Shown here in pieces: positions 16,352 to 24,554 of a stretch of DNA of 63,139 nt. Below the pieces are notes generated by a model. That model ran no database searches, was not told where the DNA came from, and saw only the letters and a program-made list of their open reading frames with translations. The first letter of the stretch is position 1, and every line of letters starts with the position of its first letter. The stretch comes from Planctomycetota bacterium. GTDB taxonomy: Bacteria > Planctomycetota > B15-G4. The position numbers and the translations under genes were made by a program. The stretch spans positions 1 through 63,139 of the forward strand of contig JAJDER010000159.1 in NCBI GenBank assembly GCA_029259725.1. Direction: 5' to 3'.

Positions 16352-17079
16352 GACGGCTGCTCCTCGCTGAGGTCCACGCGCGACTCGAGGTGCTTGCGCG
16401 CGACCTTGGTCACGACCACGGTCACCGCCACCGTCGCGAGCAGGCCGACGCCGAAGAGCACCCACTCGGTCGTCGACCGCTCCCGGTCTTCCACGGCCAA
16501 CCCGACCACCGACCCGATGGACACGTACATGACGGTGCCCGGGATCATGCCCAGCCAGCTTCCCAGCACGTACGGCTTGAGGCCGACGCCCGTGACCCCG
16601 TAGGCGTAGTTGAGCACGTTGAACGGGAACAGCGGCGAGAGGCGGGTGAGCGCGACGATCTTGAAGCCCTCGTCCTGCACGGCACGGTCGATCGCCGAGA
16701 AGCCGCGCGAACCGGCGATCTTCCTGCTCACCGCGTCCCGGGCGAGGTAGCGGCCGATCAGGAACGCCGCCGTCGCGCCGATCGTGGAGCCCACCGAGAC
16801 CAGCAGGCTGCCCTGCCACACGCCGAACACGGCACCGGCACCGAGCGTCGGGATCGCGCCGGGCAGGGCCAGGACGCAGACCAGCACGTAGAGGCCGACG
16901 AACGCGAGCGGTCCCCAGGGGCCCAGGTCCTCGACCCAGGCGATCGCCGAGGCCAGGCCCTCGCCCACGGGCAGCAGCACGACGGCCGCCACGAGCGCGG
17001 CCACGACCCCGAGTCCACCGAGCAGCTTGATGCCCTTCCGGTGTCCCGCGCCCTCGGCCTGCGTCTCCGCCGCGCTCAT
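16348..17079 (-). CDS. TVP38/TMEM64-family (VTT domain) membrane protein
   Basis: About 243 residues with five or six hydrophobic segments. The VTT core is recognisable in VLALPGAIPTLGAGAVFGVW (reentrant loop), FLIGRYLARDAVSRKI and RLSPLFPFNVLNYAYGVTGV. Proteins with this fold act in lipid scrambling or small-molecule transport across membranes. Three in-frame ATGs (17094, 17085, 17079) compete. I chose 17079 because GGAG lies six bases upstream of it. It couples through ATGA to the FAD oxidoreductase, suggesting a joint redox or transport function at the inner membrane. The peroxiredoxin gene upstream may belong to the same stress unit. Confidence 0.9.
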   Translation of the reverse strand: MSAAETQAEGAGHRKGIKLLGGLGVVAALVAAVVLLPVGEGLASAIAWVEDLGPWGPLAFVGLYVLVCVLALPGAIPTLGAGAVFGVWQGSLLVSVGSTIGATAAFLIGRYLARDAVSRKIAGSRGFSAIDRAVQDEGFKIVALTRLSPLFPFNVLNYAYGVTGVGLKPYVLGSWLGMIPGTVMYVSIGSVVGLAVEDRERSTTEWVLFGVGLLATVAVTVVVTKVARKHLESRVDLSEEQPS

Positions 17080-17239
17080 CGTCATCTCCGCCATGCCGCC
17101 CGGCTGGGGACAGGGTTCCCCGGGCTCGTCCCGGAGTGCACCCCTGCCGATGTCTCCGGACAGCGAGGAGATTGCACCCGCTCGCGCGGCCCGGCTCCCA
17201 GCAGATGCCGGACCACGCGAAGGGTTCCGACCGGAGCGG

Positions 17240-17899
17240 TCAGAGGGACTTCTTCGAGAAGTACCAGTCGGTGACCTTGAGCGAGCCGTCGTTCGCGCGC
17301 GCCTCGGCGTCGGCCTGGGTCGCCGGCGGCGGGACGATGACGTCGTCGCCCGGGACCCAGCCGGCCGGCGTGGCCACGCCATGCTCGTCCGCGGCCTGCA
17401 GGGCATCGATGACACGCACGATCTCGTCGATGTTGCGGCCCGTGGTCAGCGGGTAGTAGATCATCGCGCGCAGCGTCATGTTCGGATCGATGAAGTACAC
17501 GCAGCGCACGGTGGCCGTCACGGCCATGGGCTCGTGCACCATGCCGTAGAGCCGCGCGACCTTCTGGTCCAGGTCTGCGATCACCGGGAAGCCGATCTTC
17601 ACCTTCTGGGTCGCTTCCATGTTGCGCACCCACGCGATGTGGCTGAACACCGAGTCGATCGAGTTGCCGATCAGCTTGACGTTGCGCCGCGCGAAGTCCT
17701 CGTGACGTTGGGCGAAGCCGACGAACTCGGTGGTGCAGACCGGCGTGAAGTCCGCCGGGTGGCTGAAGAGCAGCACCCAGGAGTCCTTGGCGTAGTCACT
17801 GAACTTGAGCGGGCCATGCGTCGAGTTGGCCTCGAAGTCGGGGGCCTTGTCGCCCAGGCGCAGGACGGGGATGCCGGCGCTCGCGGTGGTGTCGGTCAT
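17240..17899 (-). CDS. 1-Cys peroxiredoxin (Prx6 type)
   Basis: A 219-residue AhpC/TSA-fold peroxidase. The peroxidatic cysteine is Cys55 in HPADFTPVCTTE. The C-terminal arm (DDVIVPPPATQADAEA...KVTDWYF) is diagnostic of the Prx6 subfamily, and no resolving cysteine is present in the usual VCPA position. It reduces hydrogen peroxide and organic hydroperoxides using an external thiol. Translation starts at ATG 17899 with GGAG seven bases upstream. The neighbouring disulfide oxidoreductase could supply electrons, but this is inference. A TATGAT -10 at 17992-17997 likely drives it. Confidence 0.96.
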   Translation of the reverse strand: MTDTTASAGIPVLRLGDKAPDFEANSTHGPLKFSDYAKDSWVLLFSHPADFTPVCTTEFVGFAQRHEDFARRNVKLIGNSIDSVFSHIAWVRNMEATQKVKIGFPVIADLDQKVARLYGMVHEPMAVTATVRCVYFIDPNMTLRAMIYYPLTTGRNIDEIVRVIDALQAADEHGVATPAGWVPGDDVIVPPPATQADAEARANDGSLKVTDWYFSKKSL

Positions 17900-17991
17900 G
17901 ATCTGCTCCGATTCGTGGGGTGGCTCGGGTGTGGTCGGCGAGTGCCTCGGGGGGCCGCGATCAGGGCGGCGCCGTCCGCGAGGGGCCGCCG

Positions 17992-17997
17992 ATCATA
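17992..17997 (-). promoter_or_regulatory. -10 element TATGAT upstream of peroxiredoxin
   Basis: The minus-strand TATGAT predicts a leader of about 85 bases. TTGGCG occurs at 18020-18025 but the 22-base spacing is too long for a normal -35. The 13-mer CGTCGCTATGATC is identical to one upstream of the M3 peptidase gene. Confidence 0.4.
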
Positions 17998-18046
17998 GCG
18001 ACGGCGGGCCGATCCGATCCGCCAATTGGCTCCGGCCGGGCGCCCG

Positions 18047-19387
18047 TCAGCGCGGCGAGCCCGGGGCCTCCAGCAGCTCCGCCGGCAGGGAGACATCGGT
18101 CAGCGACTCCAGGAAGGCCACCAGGTCGGCCTGCTGCTCGTCGCTCAGGTGGAGCGGAACCAGGAACTGCTCCACATGGTCGTGCACCGGATCGAAGACC
18201 ACCGACAGGTCCGAGTAGTGCCGGACCACCTCGCCGAGGGTCTCGATCTGACCCTGGTGCATGTAGGGCGGCGAGACCGCCACGTTGCGCAGGGTCGGCG
18301 TCTTGAACTGGCCGCGGAAGTCGAGTCGGGTCTGCAGGTAGTCGAGCTTGTCCGCGGCCGCGCCCTCGGGAGCGTCGCTGAAGGACCCGACGCCGTTGAA
18401 GGGATCCTGCCGCACCAACCAGATGCCCCCCTGTCGGCCGAGGTCGTTGGCGTGCGCGGCATCCAGCGGCGGGATGCGCGTGGAGTGGAACTCCAGGTCG
18501 CTGAAGAGCGGGCCGCTGTGGCAGAGCCGGCAGTGGGTCTGCTCCGAGACGAACAGCTGCAGCCCGCGCTGGGCCGACGGCGACAGCGCCGAGAGCAGGC
18601 CCTCGTCGTCGGTGCGCAGTCCCTCCACGAACAGATCGAACGGCGCACGGCGCGACACGAGCAGGCGCTCATAGGCCGCGATGGCCTTGCCGAGGTTCGA
18701 GTAGACGCGATCGATGGTCTCCCGCTCGGCGGGAGCGAGACCGTCCCAGGCGTGCTGGTGCGGATGCCCGGCTTCCCCGGCGACGGGCCGGGCGTGCTCG
18801 AGCGCCGCCGCCTGCTCCGAGAGTCGCGGGGGCTCGCCGAAGATCGCGGCGTAGGCCGCCGCGAGCTCGGCGTCCTCGAGCACGCGGCGCACCACCGCCA
18901 GGCGCGACGTCCCGTGCTCGCGCGGTTCCTCGAACGGCTGCAAGGCCTGGGCCCAGAGCGAGTCGGCCCGGCCATCCCAGAAGAACCAACGCTGGTAGGC
19001 CACGTTCCACAGGGCTGGCGTGTGCCGAGCGACGACGTCACGACCCAGACCCAGCCGACGCCCGTCGGCCAGGAAACCGGCGGGCTGGTGGCAGTCGGCG
19101 CAGCTCTGCTCCCCGTCCCGCGAGAGCTCGCGATCGAAGAACAGGAACTGCCCCAAACGCGCGGCGGCGGGGTCGCCCGACACGCGGTTGGTCGGATCCA
19201 GCGGCGGCTCCGGCAAGGGCGACAGCTGCAGGATGCGTCGCCGCTGTTCGGCGTCGAAGTCGACGGCCAGGGCCGAGGGCGAGTCACGCTCGGCAAGCGC
19301 TCCGGCGCAGGCCCGGGCCGGATCCTCCTGCGCCCTCGTCCCGGCGACGACTCCGAGCAGCAACACGCAGCCAGCCGCCCGGATCAC
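18047..19387 (-). CDS. Di-haem cytochrome c peroxidase (CcpA/MauG family)
   Basis: A 446-residue periplasmic protein with signal sequence MIRAAGCVLLLGVVAGTRAQ. The two c-type haem sites are CADCH (residues 96-100) and CRLCH (286-290). Between and after them are WFFWDGRADSLWAQALQP and FKTPTLRNVAVSPPYMHQGQ, hallmarks of bacterial cytochrome c peroxidase and MauG-like proteins. It either reduces hydrogen peroxide with electrons from small cytochromes or oxidises a partner protein. The GTG start at 19387 lies four bases after the stop of a YtkA-like lipoprotein gene, so the two form an operon. Confidence 0.94.
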   Translation of the reverse strand: MIRAAGCVLLLGVVAGTRAQEDPARACAGALAERDSPSALAVDFDAEQRRRILQLSPLPEPPLDPTNRVSGDPAAARLGQFLFFDRELSRDGEQSCADCHQPAGFLADGRRLGLGRDVVARHTPALWNVAYQRWFFWDGRADSLWAQALQPFEEPREHGTSRLAVVRRVLEDAELAAAYAAIFGEPPRLSEQAAALEHARPVAGEAGHPHQHAWDGLAPAERETIDRVYSNLGKAIAAYERLLVSRRAPFDLFVEGLRTDDEGLLSALSPSAQRGLQLFVSEQTHCRLCHSGPLFSDLEFHSTRIPPLDAAHANDLGRQGGIWLVRQDPFNGVGSFSDAPEGAAADKLDYLQTRLDFRGQFKTPTLRNVAVSPPYMHQGQIETLGEVVRHYSDLSVVFDPVHDHVEQFLVPLHLSDEQQADLVAFLESLTDVSLPAELLEAPGSPR

Positions 19388-19391
19388 CCGG

Positions 19392-19970
19392 TCACTCCAG
19401 CACGATCGGCAGGACGGCCAGATCGGACTGCTGCCCGGCGTAGATCGAGACGACGAGTTCCCAGGTGCCGGGCATGTGGAAGAGCATCCCGTCGGCGCGG
19501 AAACGCCCCGGCCCCAGGCGCGTCAGGCGCGGCAGGCGGTTCATGCCGTGGCCGTGGCCGGGCATGAAGGCGCCGATCAGCACGTCGACGTCGGCAGCCG
19601 GCTCGTCAGGGCTCGCGGTGCGGGTGACCTCGACGACCACCGAGAAGAGTGCGTTGAAGGGCAGCGGGTCAGGATCCGACGTCCAGCTCACCGTGAACGC
19701 TCCGTCCCGGGAGGTCCCGTGTCGCGCCCCGTCGATCACGGCCACGGCCTCCGCGGCCGTGCCCTCTTCGCCGGGAACCGTCGCGCCCGCGTGCCCACCG
19801 GCGAGCCCGCGTGCATCGCCACCGAGGCCCGGACCACCGGAGCCGTGCTCGGGCGGCCCGCCGCAGCCGACCAGCACGGTCAGCGCCAGCATGACGCCCC
19901 ACCGGCGGCCCGGCGAGGGCCACTTCGTCGCGCGGTCCGCGAGTCGGCGTGTTCGACAGCTGAGGTCCAC
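19392..19970 (-). CDS. YtkA-like domain lipoprotein
   Basis: 192 residues. A hydrophobic run ending LALTVLVGCGG forms a lipobox. After a glycine-rich linker comes a beta-sandwich with AFMPGHGHGMNRLPRL and MLFHMPGTWELVVSIYA, the pattern of the YtkA/FixH-like fold, in which His and Met residues may bind copper. The start at GTG 19970 is favoured because a TAGAAT -10 ends seven bases upstream, implying a leaderless message; an internal ATG at 19892 is the alternative. It lies four bases ahead of the di-haem peroxidase gene and is a candidate partner or metal donor for it. Confidence 0.8.
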   Translation of the reverse strand: MDLSCRTRRLADRATKWPSPGRRWGVMLALTVLVGCGGPPEHGSGGPGLGGDARGLAGGHAGATVPGEEGTAAEAVAVIDGARHGTSRDGAFTVSWTSDPDPLPFNALFSVVVEVTRTASPDEPAADVDVLIGAFMPGHGHGMNRLPRLTRLGPGRFRADGMLFHMPGTWELVVSIYAGQQSDLAVLPIVLE

Positions 19971-19977
19971 GGGGCCG

Positions 19978-19983
19978 ATTCTA
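19978..19983 (-). promoter_or_regulatory. -10 element TAGAAT (leaderless start)
   Basis: Minus-strand TAGAAT ends seven bases before the GTG at 19970. No convincing -35 is seen. Confidence 0.5.
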
Positions 19984-20066
19984 ACCGATCGGGGTTGCCG
20001 CTCCGACGCACGCGGTCGCCGACGCGCGGCGCCGGGGACCCGGATCTCCCCGGGCGGCCGGACCCG

Positions 20067-21581
20067 TCAGGCCGGCTGCGTCATGTCCTCGAGCGCTCGT
20101 GGATCGCGCTGCTGCTCGGCCTGACCGGTGACCAGGTCGACCACTGCCATCAGCGACGCAGCCACGCCGGCCGCCAGGGGCGCACCGATCACGCCCAATC
20201 GCGGCACGAGCAGCCACAGACCTCCACCCATGAACATGGCGAGGAACAGCATCAGGCGCCAGCCCATGCCGGGCACCCGCGGTCGGGCGTAGGACATGTA
20301 GCGGGCCGACAGGCAGGCCGTGGCCAGCAGCATGAAGCCCACCGACCGGAGCAGGTCGGCGGCGGGGACACCGCGGATCATCAGGCCGCCCCCGAGGGCG
20401 GCGCCGGTCATCGAGCCGGCGCTGTCGGCGAAACCGGCCACGAGACCGTCCTGGAACGCGAGCACGCCGAAGTGATCGCGCAGCTCCACCAGCGGACCCC
20501 CCGGGGCGTAGAGCCAACCGAGAGCCACCGGACCGAACCCGATCCAGGCCACCAGTGCTCCCGCGGAGGCCAGCGCGAAGATGCGGCCGGTCGCCACGCG
20601 GTGTTCCCAGCGGTCGATCGAGGAGGCCACCAACACCGCCGCGGGGACGGCGGGCACGATCAGCAGGATCAGGTAGAGCCCCATCCAGGACGGCAGCGCC
20701 ACGCCCCGCAGGGTCGATTCGGGGATGGGCTGAAGCGCGAGGGCGATCCAGACCAGCAGCGGCAGCAGCATGGGCAGCGTGGCCAGGCCGACGTTGCGCC
20801 CGTTGAGCGGTGGCACGTCCTCGGGCTCCCGCTCGAGCAGGCCGACCATCGGCGCCACCAGTCCGATCAGGACCGTCTGCGCCAGGCTGCCGAGCAGGAG
20901 CGCCACGCCGATGCGCGTGACCACGTCCACGTTCAGTCCCGGATTGAGCCAGGACAGGTCGCCGATCCAGAGTCCCAGCGCGTAGGCCGGGATGCCGGCC
21001 ACGAAGGCCAGCACGCGGCCCCCGGCGGTCAGTCGTCCGGCGACGTCGGTCCGCAGCAGGCTGCCGAAGACGACCAGCGCGCCGACCAACGTCCAGACCA
21101 CGGTCTGGACCCAGCCGCCCGCGGTGCCCACCAGGTCGCCCAGGGTGTGGACCTCCTCCATGCTCCCCAGCGCGTGCACGACGAACGCCGCCGGGATCAG
21201 GAACTTGGCGCCGCGCCGCAGCATCTCGAACGACGCCATGACCACGATGAAGAGCGCCACGCCGCCGACCTTGAAGCCCATCTCCTGACCCATCGAGTAC
21301 CGCGACAGCACGGTCAGCACGGCCACCAGCACGAGCATCTGTCCGAGCAGGCCCGGACGCTGCGTGATCAGCCGGGCGCCCACGGGGAAGCGCTTCACGC
21401 GCAGCCCCTTGGCGAACACGCCGCGCTCGCCCACGGCCAGGATCCAGGCGTGGGCGAAGACCAGGAAGATCACCGGCAGGGCCGCGCCGTCGGTCTGCTC
21501 GGGCACCAGGCCCGACGTCATCACGAGGGCCGTGAAGGCCAGCATCAGGCCGGCGCAGAGCGTGCGAAAGCTGTTCGACAT
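20067..21581 (-). CDS. Large polytopic membrane protein, unknown family
   Basis: 504 residues starting at ATG 21581 (MSNSFRTLCAGLMLAFTALV). By eye about 13-14 hydrophobic helices alternate with short loops. Examples are GVALFIVVMASFEMLRRGAK, TLPMLLPLLVWIALALQPIP and MGLYLILLIVPAVPAAVLVA. A cytoplasmic tail follows (GQAEQQRDPRALEDMTQPA). I recognise no transporter signature, no nucleotide-binding motif and no conserved acidic triad. Proteins of this sort are often polymer flippases, O-antigen-ligase-like enzymes or simple transporters. Its position between redox genes and a glycan cluster does not decide among them. Confidence 0.8.
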   Translation of the reverse strand: MSNSFRTLCAGLMLAFTALVMTSGLVPEQTDGAALPVIFLVFAHAWILAVGERGVFAKGLRVKRFPVGARLITQRPGLLGQMLVLVAVLTVLSRYSMGQEMGFKVGGVALFIVVMASFEMLRRGAKFLIPAAFVVHALGSMEEVHTLGDLVGTAGGWVQTVVWTLVGALVVFGSLLRTDVAGRLTAGGRVLAFVAGIPAYALGLWIGDLSWLNPGLNVDVVTRIGVALLLGSLAQTVLIGLVAPMVGLLEREPEDVPPLNGRNVGLATLPMLLPLLVWIALALQPIPESTLRGVALPSWMGLYLILLIVPAVPAAVLVASSIDRWEHRVATGRIFALASAGALVAWIGFGPVALGWLYAPGGPLVELRDHFGVLAFQDGLVAGFADSAGSMTGAALGGGLMIRGVPAADLLRSVGFMLLATACLSARYMSYARPRVPGMGWRLMLFLAMFMGGGLWLLVPRLGVIGAPLAAGVAASLMAVVDLVTGQAEQQRDPRALEDMTQPA

Positions 21582-21631
21582 CGGCGCGAGGTGACTCCGA
21601 GCGGGCCGGTTCCGAGCGGGCCGGCAAGGGG

Positions 21632-21637
21632 ACCCTA
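21632..21637 (-). promoter_or_regulatory. -10 element TAGGGT upstream of membrane protein
   Basis: Minus-strand TAGGGT lies about 50 bases before the ATG at 21581, in the short space after the preceding glycosyltransferase. The -35 is not clear. Confidence 0.35.
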
Positions 21638-21681
21638 TCGGCACCTGGCGGCAGTGGCTTGAAGCCGCCGACCGGCGGCCT

Positions 21682-23130
21682 TCAGGTCCCCGGCGGCCCG
21701 GGCGCCGGGCGACGCGCCAGTTCGGCCTGCAGACCGGCCACCACGTCCTCCCAGCCCTCGCTGCGGAGCAATTCCCGCAGACCGGCCTCGCGCAGGTCGA
21801 ACAGACGCTCGGCGCGAGCCAGGGCGTCCGAGACGGCGGCGGCTCCGTCGGGATCGGCCGCGGGCGGGCCCATCGGGGGGTGCCCGAGGGCGCGGGTGTA
21901 GACGGGCTCGAGCCCGGCCAGGTGAGCCTCCTGGCCGGTCCGTGGCGGCGCCGGGGCCGCGCAGCACGCCGCGCGCCGTCCCGGATCCTCGGCGAAGCGC
22001 TGCAGCGCGGCGGCGAGCGCGGCCGCATCCCCCCCCGGAAACAGTTCCATGCGCGCCGTGGCCCGGTCGGCGAGGGCGCCGATGTCACTGGCCAGGACGG
22101 GCACTCCCAGCGCGCACGCCTCGTCGAGCGCGAAGGAGTAGCTCTCGGCGCACAAGGTCGGCACGACGGCCACGTCGATGTCGGCGTGGGAGAGATCCGC
22201 GGGCGTGTACGCTCCGTGACGCACGACCCGACGATCCCCCGCGCGGGCCACCAGATCCGCCTGCGACGCATCGTCGGGCGCCTCGCCCCACACGTGCACC
22301 TCGACGACACGCGGATCGGACAGGGCCGCCTGGGCGTCGAGCAGGACCCCGGCGCCCTTCAAGGCGTGCAGGTGGCCGAAGGTACCGACGCGCAGGGGGT
22401 CGTCGGCGGACGCGACGCGAGCTCCGAGCGGGCGAGACGCCGGCGCCAGGGACGTCTCGCTGGCCGGCGGCAACCCGGTGACGTCGCGCGTCAGCCCGAG
22501 CCACGACAGCAGGCGTGCGCCGTGCCCCACCGTGGGCGCCAGCACTTCGGTGGCCGCGGCCACCTCGGCACGCAGATCGGCGGCGAAGGCACCGACCTGC
22601 GTATCGATCTCGGCGTCGCCCTGGAAGCGCCAGCGCGGAGCACAGTGACGGCACGCGTCGGGCTCGGCCGCGACCTCGCAGAAGGACAGGTCGGGCTTCA
22701 CGCGGTGGTAGCGCGGGCAGGAGCTGAACAGGTCGTGCAGCGACAGGACCACGGGCAGGCCTCGCTCGGTCGCGCGGCGGACGAGCGTGGTGGTCAGTCG
22801 CGCCCAGTGATGCACGTGCACCAGCTGCGGCCGGAACGCGTCGAGCCACTGGAGGTAGGCCCGCTCCACGTGCGGGTTCTCGAGCTTGTCCCAGCGCTCG
22901 AAGAAGAGGTCATGGCGGTGGACGCGGACCACCGGCACGCCGAACGGGGCCCCCGCCGCCCCGGCTTCGTGGCGCTCGACGGTGAAGCGCTCGCGCCACT
23001 CGATCGAGCCGCTGAACACACAGACGTCGTCGCCGCGGGCGGCCAGGGCCCGGGCCAGGTCGGCCGTCAGCCGCTCGGTACCCCCGACGAGTTCGGGTGG
23101 TGTGCCGTGGACGACGAGACCGACGCGCAC
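21682..23130 (-). CDS. GT4 glycosyltransferase with four-Cys insert
   Basis: A 482-residue GT-B enzyme with a strong AAGGAGG five bases before the GTG at 23130. The N-domain is VGLVVHGTPPELVGGTERLT and QLVHVHHWARL; after SLHDLFSSCPR come Cys138, 151, 160 and 163 (C-x12-C-x8-C-x2-C). The donor domain has RVGTFGHLHALKGAGVLL, but the usual catalytic E-x7-E stretch reads VVPTLCAESYSFALDEACALG, so the spacing is kept while an E is displaced relative to the sister enzymes. The last 100 residues are a divergent, Ala/Pro-rich extension. It is the last gene of the main glycan operon as transcribed. Confidence 0.88.
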   Translation of the reverse strand: MRVGLVVHGTPPELVGGTERLTADLARALAARGDDVCVFSGSIEWRERFTVERHEAGAAGAPFGVPVVRVHRHDLFFERWDKLENPHVERAYLQWLDAFRPQLVHVHHWARLTTTLVRRATERGLPVVLSLHDLFSSCPRYHRVKPDLSFCEVAAEPDACRHCAPRWRFQGDAEIDTQVGAFAADLRAEVAAATEVLAPTVGHGARLLSWLGLTRDVTGLPPASETSLAPASRPLGARVASADDPLRVGTFGHLHALKGAGVLLDAQAALSDPRVVEVHVWGEAPDDASQADLVARAGDRRVVRHGAYTPADLSHADIDVAVVPTLCAESYSFALDEACALGVPVLASDIGALADRATARMELFPGGDAAALAAALQRFAEDPGRRAACCAAPAPPRTGQEAHLAGLEPVYTRALGHPPMGPPAADPDGAAAVSDALARAERLFDLREAGLRELLRSEGWEDVVAGLQAELARRPAPGPPGT

Positions 23131-23141
23131 GGCCGCCTCCT

Positions 23142-24554
23142 TCAGGATCCGTTCAGCTTCAGGAGACCGGCGTAGATCTGCACCATGCCCTCGGCATCGT
23201 CCTCGATCGAACGCGGCGGGTCCATGGCGACACTCCAGGTCCGCAGCGTCGTCGGATTGCGCAGCACCGACTGCATGTGCTCGGCGAGGGCATCGACGTC
23301 CCCCGCGGGGAACAACCGACCGCTGCGCCCGTCCTGGATCAGCTCGGCCATGCCACCCTGCCCCGAGGCGATCACCGGCACGCCCGCCGCGAAGGCCTCC
23401 TGGATCACGACCGGAGAGTTCTCCAGCCAGATCGACGGCATGATCAGGCAGTCGATGGTCCCGAAGGCCTCGCCGATCCGCGCGCGGTCCAGCTCACCGC
23501 AGAAGACGATGTCACGCCCTTCGGCCATGTCGCGCAGCATGCGGCCGTACTCGCCGTAGTGCTTGTCGCCGCCGTAGATGTGCAAGCGACAGGCGTCCGC
23601 GGGCAACTGGCGCATGGCCCCGAGCAGCACGTGCACGCCCTTGTGCGGCGCGAGCGTGCCGACGTAGCCGAACGTGATCTTGCGCACGTCGTCGTCGTCC
23701 GGCGGTTCCGCGCGGGGCAGGTTCTCGAACGGCGTGGTGTCGATGCCGTAGCGCGACACGCGCAGCTTGTTGCGCGGGATGCCCCACTCCGCCATGCGCT
23801 CCGCCACCGTGTTCGACGGCGACATGAACAGGTCGACCTGCTCGATCAGCAGCTGGACCTTGCGGATCCGGTGCTTGAGTTCGTCGACCAGGTCCTCGCT
23901 CGCGCCGGCCTGCGCCGACCTGCTCGCGGTCTTGGTCTTGCGCTTCTTCAGGTACTGGCTGCGATCCTGCGCCCAATAGACCACGGGCGCCAGGTCCACG
24001 CCGGACAGCTCCCGCGTGACCTGCAGCAGCCGGATCATGAGCTTCTCGGGTTTGCCCTGGCTGAATTGGAAGTCCTGCAGGCAGGCCGCGCAATCCTGCA
24101 GGTTCGGTCCGCCACAGAGCGTGCCGTCGGGCAACAGCAGCTGACCGAAGCGCACGCAGAACAACCAGAAGTCATTGAGCGTCATGACCACGCGCGCGCC
24201 GGCGGCACGGGACAGACGCGGCAGACCCAGCGACAGCAGCATCAGGTGCTGCACGTGCACGATGTCCGGCTTGAACTTGTCGAGCACGCGCTGGAACGCG
24301 CCCTCGGCGCGCGGGTTCGCGAAGGTCTCGGCGAAGGACTCGTGATCCAGGTTGTTGACCATCACGTGGCACTTGATGCCGTCCACGTCACGCTCGAGCA
24401 TCGAGTAGCTGCGCCGGCTCAGGATCTTCTCGGTGCAGAAGACCTCCACCTCGTGGCCGAGCTCGGTCAGCGCCCGCGCGAGGTTGTAGGTGTACACCTC
24501 CGTCCCCGCGCTGTGCTCGGGGAGGAAGAAGTGCACCGGCATGAGGATCTTCAC
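23142..24554 (-). CDS. GT4 glycosyltransferase with four-Cys insert
   Basis: A 470-residue GT-B enzyme beginning at GTG 24554 (KILMPVHFFLPEHSAGTEVY), which overlaps the upstream stop as GTGA. Cys133, 147, 155 and 158 follow TLNDFWLFCVRFG (C-x13-C-x7-C-x2-C). A charged linker (KKRKTKTASRSAQ) precedes the hinge. The donor domain has TFGYVGTLAPHKGVHVL and IMPSIWLENSPVVIQEAFAAG. The insert and the donor loop are close to those of the gene at 7561-8856. It is predicted to work on the cytoplasmic face, extending a lipid-linked or cytosolic glycan intermediate. Confidence 0.9.
   Translation of the reverse strand: MKILMPVHFFLPEHSAGTEVYTYNLARALTELGHEVEVFCTEKILSRRSYSMLERDVDGIKCHVMVNNLDHESFAETFANPRAEGAFQRVLDKFKPDIVHVQHLMLLSLGLPRLSRAAGARVVMTLNDFWLFCVRFGQLLLPDGTLCGGPNLQDCAACLQDFQFSQGKPEKLMIRLLQVTRELSGVDLAPVVYWAQDRSQYLKKRKTKTASRSAQAGASEDLVDELKHRIRKVQLLIEQVDLFMSPSNTVAERMAEWGIPRNKLRVSRYGIDTTPFENLPRAEPPDDDDVRKITFGYVGTLAPHKGVHVLLGAMRQLPADACRLHIYGGDKHYGEYGRMLRDMAEGRDIVFCGELDRARIGEAFGTIDCLIMPSIWLENSPVVIQEAFAAGVPVIASGQGGMAELIQDGRSGRLFPAGDVDALAEHMQSVLRNPTTLRTWSVAMDPPRSIEDDAEGMVQIYAGLLKLNGS

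Noticed and set aside
17095..17239. Possible regulatory RNA or terminator between peroxiredoxin and VTT genes
   Set aside because: Only a 5-bp stem (CCGGG...CCCGG) is visible, which is expected by chance at this GC content.
19020..21662. An 880-codon plus-strand open frame rich in Q, H, G and R
   Set aside because: It is antisense to the membrane protein and lipoprotein genes, with composition unlike any real protein here; no ribosome-binding site.
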